DNA from: Cytidiella melzeri
Taxonomy: Eukaryota; Basidiomycota; Agaricomycetes; Polyporales; Irpicaceae
Assembly (NCBI GenBank): GCA_022592445.1
Contig: JABYQR010000077.1
Span: forward strand, 62,001-126,000
DNA: 64,000 nt
Direction: 5' to 3'
A model generated the notes under the pieces. That model had not been told where the DNA came from. It was given only the letters and a program-made list of their open reading frames with translations, and ran no database searches. Position 1 is the stretch's first letter, and each line of letters starts with the position of its first letter. Both the position numbers and the translations under genes were made by a program. Below are positions 33,510 to 43,702 of the stretch, in pieces.

Positions 33510-36069
33510 CTTGAGGACGAAGATATGGTGAGATAGGCAGATTGAGGTGATATGAAGCACGAGTGGGGGTGTGTGTGTGTGTGACAGGAACCCAGGCTGA
33601 AGCTGGCCTGCAGTTCAAAGAGACAAAAGGACCATGTACGAAAGTCAGCACGGGTGGTTTGAGACGTGTTGACAAGGGGAGGGGGAGGCGATGTGCCCTA
33701 GGATGGTAGAGTGCCAATGAGGGAGTACACACCGGCGGCTGAATGGGTCGTCACGGACAACGGTTCAAAGCGTGGGCTCAAAGCTCTGTGGCGACTGTGG
33801 GCGGGGAGAGGTGAGAGGGTAGTGCTGGCGACAAGAGGGAGAAAAGTGACCTGGTGAATGGTGTGCGTTCAAGTGTGCACCGCTACTAGCAATATTGATC
33901 ACCAGGGATCTGCGCGGTGACGGATGTTAGGCTGGGTTGTCGAGGGGAGGAGATGGGAAGTTGGGAACAAGGACAATCGAAAAGCCGTGGATCACGGTGG
34001 TGTTGGCGGTTGCTGGCGGAGAAGATGCTGGTAGAGAGAAGCTGTGTGTAGTGAGGCGAGCGAGACGAAACAGGGGAGTGAGGTCTACCGGCGATGGCCC
34101 TTTTCTCTGCGTGCGCGGCGGTGCGTGATGACAAGGGTGGCGGACGGTATGCGGGAGATAGAGGAGGAGGAGGAGGAGGAGGAGGAGGAGGAGGAGGAGG
34201 ACAGAGGACGGTCACACAGAGAGCGAGAAGAAATGAGAAACAGCTCTGAGAGACGGGCGCCTGGGATGGAAGCAGATCGCGTCTGGCGTGGGAAAGTCGA
34301 ATATGTTGACGTTGAACGCAATCTACCGCACGTCCGTCGACCTTGTCACCGTCCACTCATTCGAGTAGAAAATACATTCCAGCTCATTGTTATGTGAGTG
34401 AGATACAATCTATCTTACGGATCACTGTCTCGACGGTGTGTGGCACTCGGGCGAGGGACTAGCAACTACCACAGTTGGCTGCAGCACGCGAACGAGAAGT
34501 GGACGGTCAAGTGTAGCTTGCCATCTTTCTACTCGGCTCGGGCATGTATCCTTGGGCAGTTCGCGGCTCTCGTCCTGTATCGTGTATATTACGACTGGCT
34601 ATCAAGAACTCCGGCTCAAACGGAATGTCGAGCAGCACCTTGGAGTTTTATGCCTGACGCTGTCCTTTGATGACCTAAGAGGAACACCCAGATGCCCGGC
34701 GAACTACTCGCTCGATGTTGACGGGACCTCAATTCGGCTACCTAACACGCTCGTGCGTAATCGCTACCGCTTTGCCAGGATCACGACTGCTGCTGCTAGA
34801 CACTGCTTTTTTGCAGAGTCTGACTCAGACGGGACGTCCAGTTTATGCCAACGGACCCAAATTGAGAGTCCCTGGCTATTCTTTTCTTGAGTATCTATTC
34901 GTACTCCGAGGAAGACAGCTGTCTGTCTTGGTAGCCAAGCGACTCGTTTGTGACTCTTGTGTCGTAGGTCTGCGAGTACCGTCGTCGTTACAGCTTTGAA
35001 GACTGCCACTCACGTGCGAGTCGACAAGCTCAATAAAAAAAACTTTAGCACTGGTTCACCCTCTGGGCTCCACATGTCGCGAGGTCATGCTACACTGAAA
35101 ATTTATCTGCCACACTTCACTCGCGGGATTGCCGTGGCCGGAAGCAAGCACAGGGGTGATTGTAGCCATGTACATAGTCCAGAGCACTGTCTTTTCTAAC
35201 ACTCACAAACGGTCCAGGCAGGACCAAGACCGTCGGGGACGTCGCAGGACGAATCCGCACTCGCCACCGCATTTTCCAGTACTAAAAGTATTCAACGCGA
35301 TGATCGCGGGCACCCACCTCCGTCTTCCGTCTGTGCAGCCACGAACAGGCCCAGGCATATCTATGCAAAGACTTGGTTTCGCATAGAGAAGTATGTGAGA
35401 GATACGACGAGTTGCCGAGGTGGACGAGTAAAAACTCGCGAGGCCGAATTTAGCTGGCCATGGGCCGTTCGGCGTCTGCACCGTCAGGGGGAGAGTCTCT
35501 CGTGATTCACGATTCTGCGGGTGCGAAAACCGAGTGTGTGCTGTCGCCAGATACGCCGAGCAGGTTGCTGTCGCTCACCACTCGCCCACCTCTCAATCCC
35601 GTCGCCTCACCTCCTCACCTCCCGCCTCTCGAGTGGTCCTGGTCCGACGGAGGAGCAATCGCGCCCTCGGGGGGCCGTCACGGACGATACCGGCTTGCCA
35701 TTTGGTCTCGTGATAAAGCACCGATTTCCCGATTTGGATTTTATAACGCTCAGTGGATGTGGCTGCAAGCTGTTATAAAGTCTCGCTCGCCCTTCGTTTC
35801 TGCCTCAGCCCCCGTATCCTTCCTACGCGCATACAATCGTGCCGTTTCATCAACAAAGTACTCCTCTGCCTCCCTCTGTAAAGTGAGTTTCGTCTCTTGG
35901 CTCTCTCCAGATCTATCCCATGCTTCCCCGCACGACCGCATGGCGGAGGTCATGTTCCGACTGGGTCAACCCCTCGCATGGTCCGGCATCCTGATTTCCC
36001 ATAAATTCTCCACTCTCTTAGGTTGCACACAGGAGCAACTCGGAACTGCACACCCACCTGCACAACAAT
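33510..36069. other. Long divergent intergenic region, homeodomain gene / pck1
   Basis: About 2.56 kb between head-to-head genes, unusually long here. It holds a GAG microsatellite (34161-34201) and TATA-like motifs near 35739 and 35775 that could serve pck1. No convincing protein-coding ORF was seen on either strand. Confidence 0.5.
34161..34201 (+). repeat. (GAG)n microsatellite, about 13.7 units
   Basis: Uninterrupted GAG repeat of 41 bp about 650 bp upstream of the homeodomain gene start; it reads CTC on the strand of that gene. Confidence 0.95.
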
Positions 36070-38119
36070 ATGGTCTACCAAACTCCTTACGTGACCCCCC
36101 ACATCCTCCACAAGCACTATGCTCAAGCACACGATGCCGAGTCAAGTAACCGTACGTCGCGACTACCACCATGTTTCGTCGCGTTCACTAAAGGTCTCAA
36201 CTCTGCATGCAGTGATCGGCCGCGACCTGGAGTACTTCTCCCAGGCGGGCTTCGACATGGATCGCATCCAGATCAACCGCAACGCCCCTGTTGCGCAACT
36301 GTACGAGGACGCTATCCGGAATGAAGGTGCCATCATCTCCAACACCGGTGCCCTAATCAATTTCTCTGGCAAGAAGACGGGTCGCAGCCCAAAGGACAAG
36401 CGGATTGTCTACGAGGAGACTTCGAAGGATGAGATCTGGTGGGGATCCGTCAACATCAAGATGGACGAACGTGAGTGTTGATTACCATAATAAAACGCGT
36501 CGAGGCTGATCGTCTGTGCGGGTAGATACTTTCGAGATCAACCGTGAACGTGCCATTGACTACTTGAACACGCGCGACAATGTCTATGTGTTTGATGGCT
36601 TTGCAGGGGTACGCTCATTACGTCATTCGCGCGACTGAAACCCAGCTTGACAATCCTATCTTCTCTACAGTGGGATCCCAAATATCGCATCAAAGTGCGC
36701 GTTATCTGTGCGCGTGCCTATCACGCCTTGTTTATGGTCAGTGACTCTTGACGCTCACACCGTGTAAAACGTCAAACTGACGTCGTCTAAAAGAACAACA
36801 TGCTCATCCGCCCGACTGAGGCGGAGCTCGCAGATTTTGGCGAACCGGACTTTATCATCTACAACGCAGGACAGTTCCCCGCCAACCGTTTCACTAAGGG
36901 CATGTCCTCGACGACGTCCGTGGAGATCAACTTTAAGCGTATGGAGATGGTCATCCTCGGCACCGAGTACGCTGGTGAGATGAAGAAGGGTGTCTTCTCT
37001 GTCATGGTATGCGCAGATGGCATTATATCGCATTCAACCACTCATGCTTGGGTTATGTAGCACTATTTGCAGCCGGTAAAGTTTGGCCAACTCTCGCTGC
37101 ACTCGTCGGCCAACGTTGGCATGGACAACGGGGACGTCACTCTCTTCTTTGGTCTTTCTGGCACTGGCAAGACCACCCTTTCGGCTGATCCCCGTCGACT
37201 TCTGATTGGTGACGACGAACACGTCTGGTCCGACACCGGCGTGTTCAACATCGAAGGTGGATGCTACGCAAAGACGATCAACTTGTCCGCAGAGAAGGAG
37301 CCCGAGATTTTCAGCGCCATCCGTTTCGGCTCGATCTTGGAGAACGTCGTCTACAACCCGTTGTCGCGTGTACCCGACTACGACGACATATCGATCACGG
37401 AAAACACGCGTTGCGCCTACCCTATCGAATTCATCCCGAACGCGAAGATCCCCTGCGTCGTCGACCGCCAACCGAGCAACATCATCATGTTGACTTGCGA
37501 CGCCTTTGGTGTCCTCCCTCCCGTCAGCAAACTGACGCCCGAACAGGCCGAGTATCACTTCTTGGCCGGGTACACCTCGTAAGTCAAATTTTCCAACGGT
37601 CTACCCTTCTTTTTCCCTTTTGGCTCACTGCTCTTTTTATCACAAAATCGCAGGAAAACGCCTGGTACGGAAGACGGCGTGCTCGAACCCATCCCCACCT
37701 TCTCCACCTGCTACTCTGCTCCCTTCATCGTCCTCCACCCCGGTCGTTACGCCGAGATGCTGTCCGAACGGATGGCGAAGCACAACGTCGACTGCTGGCT
37801 CATCAACACTGGCTGGACGAGTGGCAAGTACGGCACCGGCTCGCGATGCCCGCTCAAGTACACCCGCCGAATCGTCGACGCCGTGCACTCTGGAGAGCTC
37901 GCAAAGGCAGAGTACGAGACGTTTGGGGTATTCAACTTGCAGATCCCGACTTCGCTCGAGGGCGTGCCGCGCGAGTTGTTGAACCCGCGGTTGGCGTGGA
38001 AGGATACGGAGGCGTTTGAGCGCGAGGTGAAGAAGCTGGGGGGGATGTTTAAGAAGGCGTTTGCGTTGTACGAGGCGGACGTCTCGGTCAAGGTCAGGGA
38101 GGCTGGACCGCAAGTTTGA
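36070..38119 (+). CDS. pck1: Phosphoenolpyruvate carboxykinase (ATP)
   Basis: Seven exons give 561 residues: 36070-36151, 36213-36470, 36526-36608, 36671-36736, 36794-37006, 37061-37578 and 37654-38119. The enzyme turns oxaloacetate and ATP into PEP, CO2 and ADP in the cytosol, the entry step of gluconeogenesis. Visible motifs: [14 protein letters not shown] near the start, [17 protein letters not shown], the P-loop [11 protein letters not shown] (about 264-274), [20 protein letters not shown] and [11 protein letters not shown], all in family order, and the usual length. The ATG at 36070 opens a 27-codon first exon that joins in frame. Exon 5 uses an AAG acceptor. In fungi the gene is usually repressed by glucose and induced on acetate or ethanol; no specific site was identified in the long upstream region. 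Confidence 0.96.
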
Positions 38120-38999
38120 GCGGAGGAAGAGAGCGAGGAGTGGGGGGGCCAGCATCCTCCTTTGGGGTATAGAGCACGTCCGTATACACTCACACACTAC
38201 TGCTACTAGTTCATGGATATTTTTGATTTCGGTGTTGTCTTTCTTTTCGAGCATGTTCTGTATGTAATTGTGTGGATGTATAAGAGAGATATGAAAATTG
38301 GGTATTTGTTTATTCGCATAAACCTCGTTGTGTGTAGCTACAGTATGTTGGCTATCAGGCGAGAGCGCAACTCTTGGAGGCAAACACTGGTGGGCTGATT
38401 TGTATTGGAATACGTGTTCAACTGATGCAGCATAACGGGGACAGCGGCAAAGACGAGCGTGGTAGGGGAGAATGTCTGTGTCTGTGTGTCGACTTGAAAG
38501 GCCATCTGGCACGAGAGTCAGTCATCGGGGGTTTCCGGTAGTGAATGATACTGTCTGTAAGTCACCCGTGCTGCGTACGGTGACCGATGGGGAGCGATAT
38601 GGGTTGCGCGATGGAGGAGTTGGAAGACTTGGCGTGATGATGGTAGTCGATGGTGTGAGATGCAGAATGAACGTTGATGCATTGACCTGGTGCAGCGTGG
38701 TGAAAAATGTAGAGGTGACAAGCTCGGGCGTAGAGTTCAAGGGGATGGGGACCGGCGTGTATGGGTGAAGCCTGAAGAGACTCAGCTAGATGGTTGGTTG
38801 CTGAAGAGGCCAAGGAGAGCGATGGTATGGACAGGGTGGCATGTTGGAATCAGGGTAGGGGAGGAAGATGAGGAAAGCGAGCACTGCAATAGGGTCTTCA
38901 AGTTGCTGAAGGTAGCTGGTGCAGGCGAGAGGGAAAGTTGAAGTGGGGAGAAGGATAGCAGCAGTGGTGACGTGGCGGGGGAGGGTGAGCTACGAGGAC
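38120..38999. other. Intergenic, pck1 3' flank
   Basis: About 880 bp between pck1 and the outer end of the left duplication arm. Nothing recognised beyond short ORFs. Confidence 0.45.
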
Positions 39000-40316
39000 G
39001 AGGACGAGATGAAGCGTGTTGGCAACAACGAGCAGACCACGGCAAGGGTGTATGCCGAGGACAAAAAATAAGGTCCGACGAGCGAAGAGGAGAATGATGA
39101 AGCTTTCTAGCCAATCATCGTGGCCAGAAGGAGCAAAACAAGGGGCGCGGAAGCAAAACATTGAAGGAAATTGAAGAGGAGAGCGAAGAACGGAAGGCAG
39201 TTGACAATGCGAGTATGTGCGACGTAACTTGCAAATAAATTCAAATAAATTCTCGCAGACAGGAGAAGAAAACATAGTGAGAAGGAATAAAATTTGAGAG
39301 TTGTGTGAGAGGCGAGAAACACACCAATGCCCAAACACCATTGCTCGCTGTTAGTGAGAGCGGCAAAGAGGTTACTTCTTTAGGCCATGCCGTTGTATCG
39401 CCTATTATAAGAAAGTTGTTGGTCCACGTTGAACCCTCGGGGCCGCATCGCTGTCGCCGTTTCTGTCGTTCAAAGCGCGAGAATCGCAGAAACTGCTGGT
39501 TTGCGCTTTGAGCACGGGGTGTGTGCCATGTATCAGCGTTCAGTGGGTCTTTTAGAGCTTGCAGCTGCTTTTGAACTCACTTTCAACTCTGTTCACCGTT
39601 TTCTAGGCCTTTCTAAATGCTGTCGACGTGGCAGGTCGCGTCGAGTGCAGGTCAAAAGCCATGCATCACTGGCCTTTGTCCGTGGTTTGGCGCTGGCTTG
39701 TTTGCGCATCTGTTGAATGGCACCGGTATTGCAATCTGCGAGCCCAAAGCTGGACAACCAATTGAAGATCGTCGCGTCAGAAGAATGAGTGGTAGCCCGG
39801 AAGAACGAGGAACAAAGGAGAAGTGCATTGTCGAATGAGGATGCGTCGCGGTACCTGGATGTGCTCGCGTGGTCGGAGTTCAATTCTGGGCAGTTAGTCT
39901 GACGCGCGACCTCTAGCACCACCCACCCTCTATATCATTTCCCTGTCTCTCGTCATTCATCGTCCACCACCCGTCGTCCCCACTCAATAACAACGCTGTC
40001 CAGAGCACCCTTGGTGTTGTGCGACTGACCTCCTCTACTGCCGGATTTGTTCGCGTAGTTACATCCACCACCACTGGAAACGCGTTGCGCGCTGTCTTTT
40101 GTGCAAGCAGTCGTGTGGCCTTTCCATCCCTGCTCACTTTCCCCTCCTCTGTACCCACACGACAGCATCTACGAGTGCCATCCATTTGTCGAGTGATTCA
40201 TCGTCTCCCCCGCCTCTTTCTTCTGCTCCCATTCGTCCTCGTAATCGTCCTCGTACGCGGTCGTCGTGGTCGCTGTTAAACCTCGAGAAACTCGAATCCG
40301 TCTCTTTAATTTCAGC
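39000..40316. other. Outer arm sequence, no gene recognised
   Basis: About 1.3 kb upstream of the orphan gene. Short ORFs exist in both arms but carry arm-to-arm changes without sign of constraint. No tRNA could be folded. Confidence 0.4.
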
Positions 40317-41730
40317 ATGGACAAACCGAGTACGGCTATGACCAAAGCCAAAACCAGGGCCACAGCGGGCCAGGGCTCGGCCACCACGGCCACCCCCGCG
40401 CAACGTGCGGTCAGAGCGAGGAAGAGGGCCAACGGTGGTCTTAAGTTTGTTAATATTCCTGCGGGCAACAAGATCGTCGATAGACGCAACAGGAATCAGA
40501 ATAAGAAGAACAACTCGACAGGTGAAGTGGCCGCACAGCCAAGTGCACAACCAAGCGGTAGTCAAGTTGTATGTGCTTCAGCTCTTACTTCCGGGTCTTG
40601 TGCTCACGCGTAGGCCACATATTCCAGTCCCAAGAACTTCCTATTGTTCCATATCACCTTCCTCCTGACAGCGAACGTCCTCCCTTTCCTGGAGTACCGT
40701 CACAAGGTTCTGGTGGTCTGCACCCCAGCGAATATCGTGTCGTAAGTGTTCCCTCAGGTGTTCAATCATGTCCTGCGTGTCATCCAACTGAACAACTCTT
40801 CAGGCTCTAGAAGACGGGATGCTCTATCCACGCTCCAACATTTTTATCCTGCCTCCCTATCTCGTCCTGGTCGAGGAAGGAGGAGTACAACGTCTGCGTC
40901 TGCGGAAAAGGTTTTCGAAGTGTGCCCTGCCAGCTGTTGAGCGTTTCTTAAGAACCAACAGTCCCTATAAAATGCCGTTCTATCTCAGCGATGGCATGCC
41001 CACTTTTGAGGAAAAAGAAGCGGCCCCGTTTCGATACTTCGAATGTCAAGACGGGGCATTTGTGTTTCGAACGGAGATAGGCGGGCCGTGGCTATTTCAT
41101 GCTGATGAAGTGGAGGCCCTGCGCCGTGATCCTGAGGGATACCACGAGGATTTGGACATTGAATACCCCATGCCGCCGATGGTCAGTTCCCCGCCAGCTC
41201 CCCTGCCAGCGCCCGACAATACCTTGGGTTCAGAGGGCTATGAGACTCAGACCTCCCATGCCTCGTCGAGCGCGAACATCCCAATGATCGATCCTGCTCT
41301 GGTGAGCTTGGAAAGACCGAAGAAGCGACGTAGGTCCTCGTCTCCCGAGCCGGCGAAGGAAAGTGGTGTTCCACAACAGGAACGGGACGTTAATCTCAAC
41401 AATAACAAGGAGGTCAGCGTTAGAGCCGACTCAGCGCCATTTTTGGACTTTATACCCAACGTGATCCCTGGTGCAAAGCTGAAATGGTCGACTGGCCCAA
41501 GCATGCTGTCCGAGTCCGCTACTTCTGGATCGTCCACGTCTTACCTTGACCACGATCCGTATGCTTCTAGCGAGGACGGCCTGCGGGATTACACACACCT
41601 GCTGTCCGAGTCCGCTACTGTTGGATCGTCCACGTCTTACCTTGACCACGATCGGTATGCTTCTAGCGAGGACGGCCTGCGGGGTTACACACACCTGCTC
41701 TCCGACTCGGAGAATGAGACGTCCGACTGA
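40317..41730 (+). CDS. Orphan protein with C-terminal tandem repeat (left copy)
   Basis: Three exons give 430 residues: 40317-40568, 40628-40741 and 40804-41730. The N-terminus is basic (KRANGGLKF, DRRNRNQNKK). A middle region (about 120-230) looks folded: SNIFILPPYLVLVEEGG, RFLRTNSPYK, a run rich in aromatic residues and a stretch ending GPWLFHADEVEALRRDPEGY. A nuclear-targeting-like KKRRRSSSPEP follows. The last ~70 residues are two near-identical 32-residue units rich in Ser and Asp (SGSSTSYLDHD, YASSEDGL). I do not recognise the family. It is present in both arms, with only a few coding differences (for example Thr versus Asn in the first repeat unit and one Ile/Thr change), and a third, older fragment lies at 51885-52345. 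The start is uncertain: the frame is open upstream to 40266. Confidence 0.65.
41506..41697 (+). repeat. Two 96-bp in-frame repeats in the orphan gene
   Basis: Units 41506-41601 and 41602-41697 start CTGTCCGAGTCCGCTACT and are nearly identical. The same pair occurs in the right arm at 56601-56792 on the minus strand. Confidence 0.9.
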
Positions 41731-42577
41731 GATACAGTTGTTCTGGTGAGCAACCTCCCGGATTCCACCACTCCTCCCGATGACTAACATCATTCTCTTC
41801 TTCCACTGGCAGTATCTCTTCCTCCCTCGATCCTCGACATGTGGGTTGGAGTCCGCTCATGCTCGACTGCCTAGTCGAAGCAAGCATGGCTATACACCCC
41901 GCGACGCATGGCCAATCTACTTCGATTCTCTCGACTTTCTACTTTTTTGAATCCTCTAAAGCCTGCCTGTTGCACGCAAGCGAAGGCTACCCATCATCTC
42001 TCAAGGAGAACGACACCATCATCAGGCTAACACATCACCGTCTCTAATCTACCCATTGTAGCTTAGCCCTCCCCACCATCTCGCTCTGAAGGAGCACGAA
42101 ACGCAATGTACCTCGCTATCTCGTTGTTGCGCTATATTTGCTATGTATCTTTCCCTATCCTTGTATTGCACATCCCTATCGCTAATCACGCTCACGGATT
42201 CGGACTTGACTCTCACACCATCCCACCGCTGTTCGATGCTCGCTCATCCCCCATTGTCATCATTGTTTCCATAGTTTTTCACTGTATCCAGGTTATGGTC
42301 AAGGTTATCCATTAAAGCAGAAAACGTCGTCGTAGTGCTGTACTACTCAGCTATCTCGTTAATGCATACACTCTTCGACAAAATGGCGGCTTTCGCAATG
42401 CGTTGAATCGCGGCTCGCATAGGTAATTTTGAGCCCACGAAAGCACGAGGAGCGTGTGAGAATACGTGCCTACTGTGCATACTAGTTGTACATGCTATAC
42501 TAAGGACAAACTCTCGCATAGCCGTGCGAGTGCCTTGAGTGAGTGTTCATTAGGATGAAGAGCAATAAATATCGAGA
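41731..42577. other. Intergenic between orphan gene and U6, left arm
   Basis: About 850 bp. It includes the orphan 3' flank, whose diverged relative also lies at 51885-52100, and the presumed U6 downstream region. No other gene was recognised. Confidence 0.4.
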
Positions 42578-42626
42578 CCCGTAGGTCTACCACTCCGGGA
42601 AAGCGTGTCATCCTTGTGCAGGGGCC

Positions 42627-42657
<31 letters not shown>

Positions 42658-42681
42658 TTCGTATGTCACCCCGAAGGGGAC
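42578..42681 (-). ncRNA. U6: U6 spliceosomal snRNA (left copy)
   Basis: The minus strand carries the U6 core: AATTGGAACGATACAGAGAA, then GATTAGCATGGCCCCTGC and AAGGATGACACGC, including the ACAGAGA box that pairs with the 5' splice site and the AGC triad for U4/U2 pairing. It is preceded by a small 5' stem-loop (GTCCCC TTCG GGGTGAC). The 3' end is a guess because no run of four or more T follows directly. A TATATTA motif lies about 70 bp upstream. The second copy (55617-55720) is identical over the RNA. Confidence 0.93.
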
Positions 42682-42847
42682 ATTGGAGAATGTGAACGCT
42701 GGGAGGCAAATCAGCGTACTTGCAAATTTTGTTCTACTCGCGGGGGATAATATACATCGACATAAAAACACGGCCTTCAATGTCGTGTAACTGCCAGTGT
42801 CGGTGCTTAGGTGTCTACGGGTACTCCATAATAACAACAATCCGGCA

Positions 42848-43249
42848 ATGGTAGCAGACTCTTCCGAGTCATTTTCGTCGAGGTCCAGTGTTGGGAAGGC
42901 CACAGTGCGACAGCCAATCAGTTCAGCTGCAGTTCCCCTGCCCACGACGCTCATGGCCACCAAAGCAAATCCACTTCCTCTGGACAAAACCCTACGCGAC
43001 CTGGCCCTCCTCACGTCGTGCGACATTGATCTGTCAATTCTCATCCCAAACACAAGTACAATGGCGACGGAAGAGCACTCAGACGTAGACTCGACGGTGG
43101 CGCGTTCGTACGAGTTTGTCCGTGAGGCACGAGCTGCACAGGGCATCCTCAATCGCGAGCAAGTCGAGAAACAGGATGGCAGGGTCGAGGAAATAAGAAA
43201 TACTCTCGATGATGTCGCACAAGGCCTGGGTGCTGCAAGCTCGCAGTGA
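42848..43249 (+). CDS. Small coiled protein of unknown function (left copy)
   Basis: An intronless ORF of 133 residues starts at ATG 42848. The first half is Ser/Pro-rich. The second half (about 85-125) is a charged helix (SYEFVREARAAQGILNREQV...), likely a short coiled coil. I do not recognise it. The antisense frame 42550-43278 is longer but looks like a shadow: it has odd composition and runs through the U6 gene. The gene is divergent from U6, about 170 bp away, and convergent with MED14. An identical copy lies at 55049-55450. Confidence 0.6.
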   Translation: MVADSSESFSSRSSVGKATVRQPISSAAVPLPTTLMATKANPLPLDKTLRDLALLTSCDIDLSILIPNTSTMATEEHSDVDSTVARSYEFVREARAAQGILNREQVEKQDGRVEEIRNTLDDVAQGLGAASSQ

Positions 43250-43702
43250 GGTAGGTCAGTACTCCCGGTCATTGCCATCGCTGTTTAGTAGTCAAGTTTA
43301 TCAAGTACATCCATAGTGCCGATTGTGTTCCCTGATCGTTCTGTTGTTGCTGGAACTTTTGTCATTGCAAGTATCGAAACACTCCATGACCAGCGGTGAC
43401 ATTATTCCTTTGCGAATGGTACTCTACATGGCGATATATATATATCACTCTGTTTCAATCTTCCGAGTCAGTGCAACATGCGTATGCCAGGGAGGACCCT
43501 TTGCCTGAGCACCTGCACCTGTGGCGACGTCCACATTTCCCTCTCGTGGTCTTTCCATCTTTGTGTCAACTCATTCGAATTCTGCTTGCTCGGACATGCT
43601 TCCGCTATGCACACATCAGTCGCACTGGTCATCATGATATTCAAGTTGAACCCGCGTAGATTACATATTACTATATCATAACAGAACAAGTCTCCCAAGA
43701 CT
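43250..43702. other. Tail-to-tail spacer, small ORF / MED14
   Basis: About 450 bp between two convergent genes; nothing recognised. Confidence 0.4.

Noticed and set aside
35460..36149. 229-codon ORF upstream of pck1
   Set aside because: It has no domain features, overlaps the pck1 first exon in another frame and sits in a promoter region.
39838..39905. Possible tRNA (motif GGAGTTCAATTC resembling a T-loop)
   Set aside because: The stems on both sides do not pair and no anticodon arm could be drawn.
42550..43278. 242-codon antisense ORF in both arms
   Set aside because: It overlaps the U6 RNA and the 133-aa ORF on the other strand and has no domain; it is judged a shadow.
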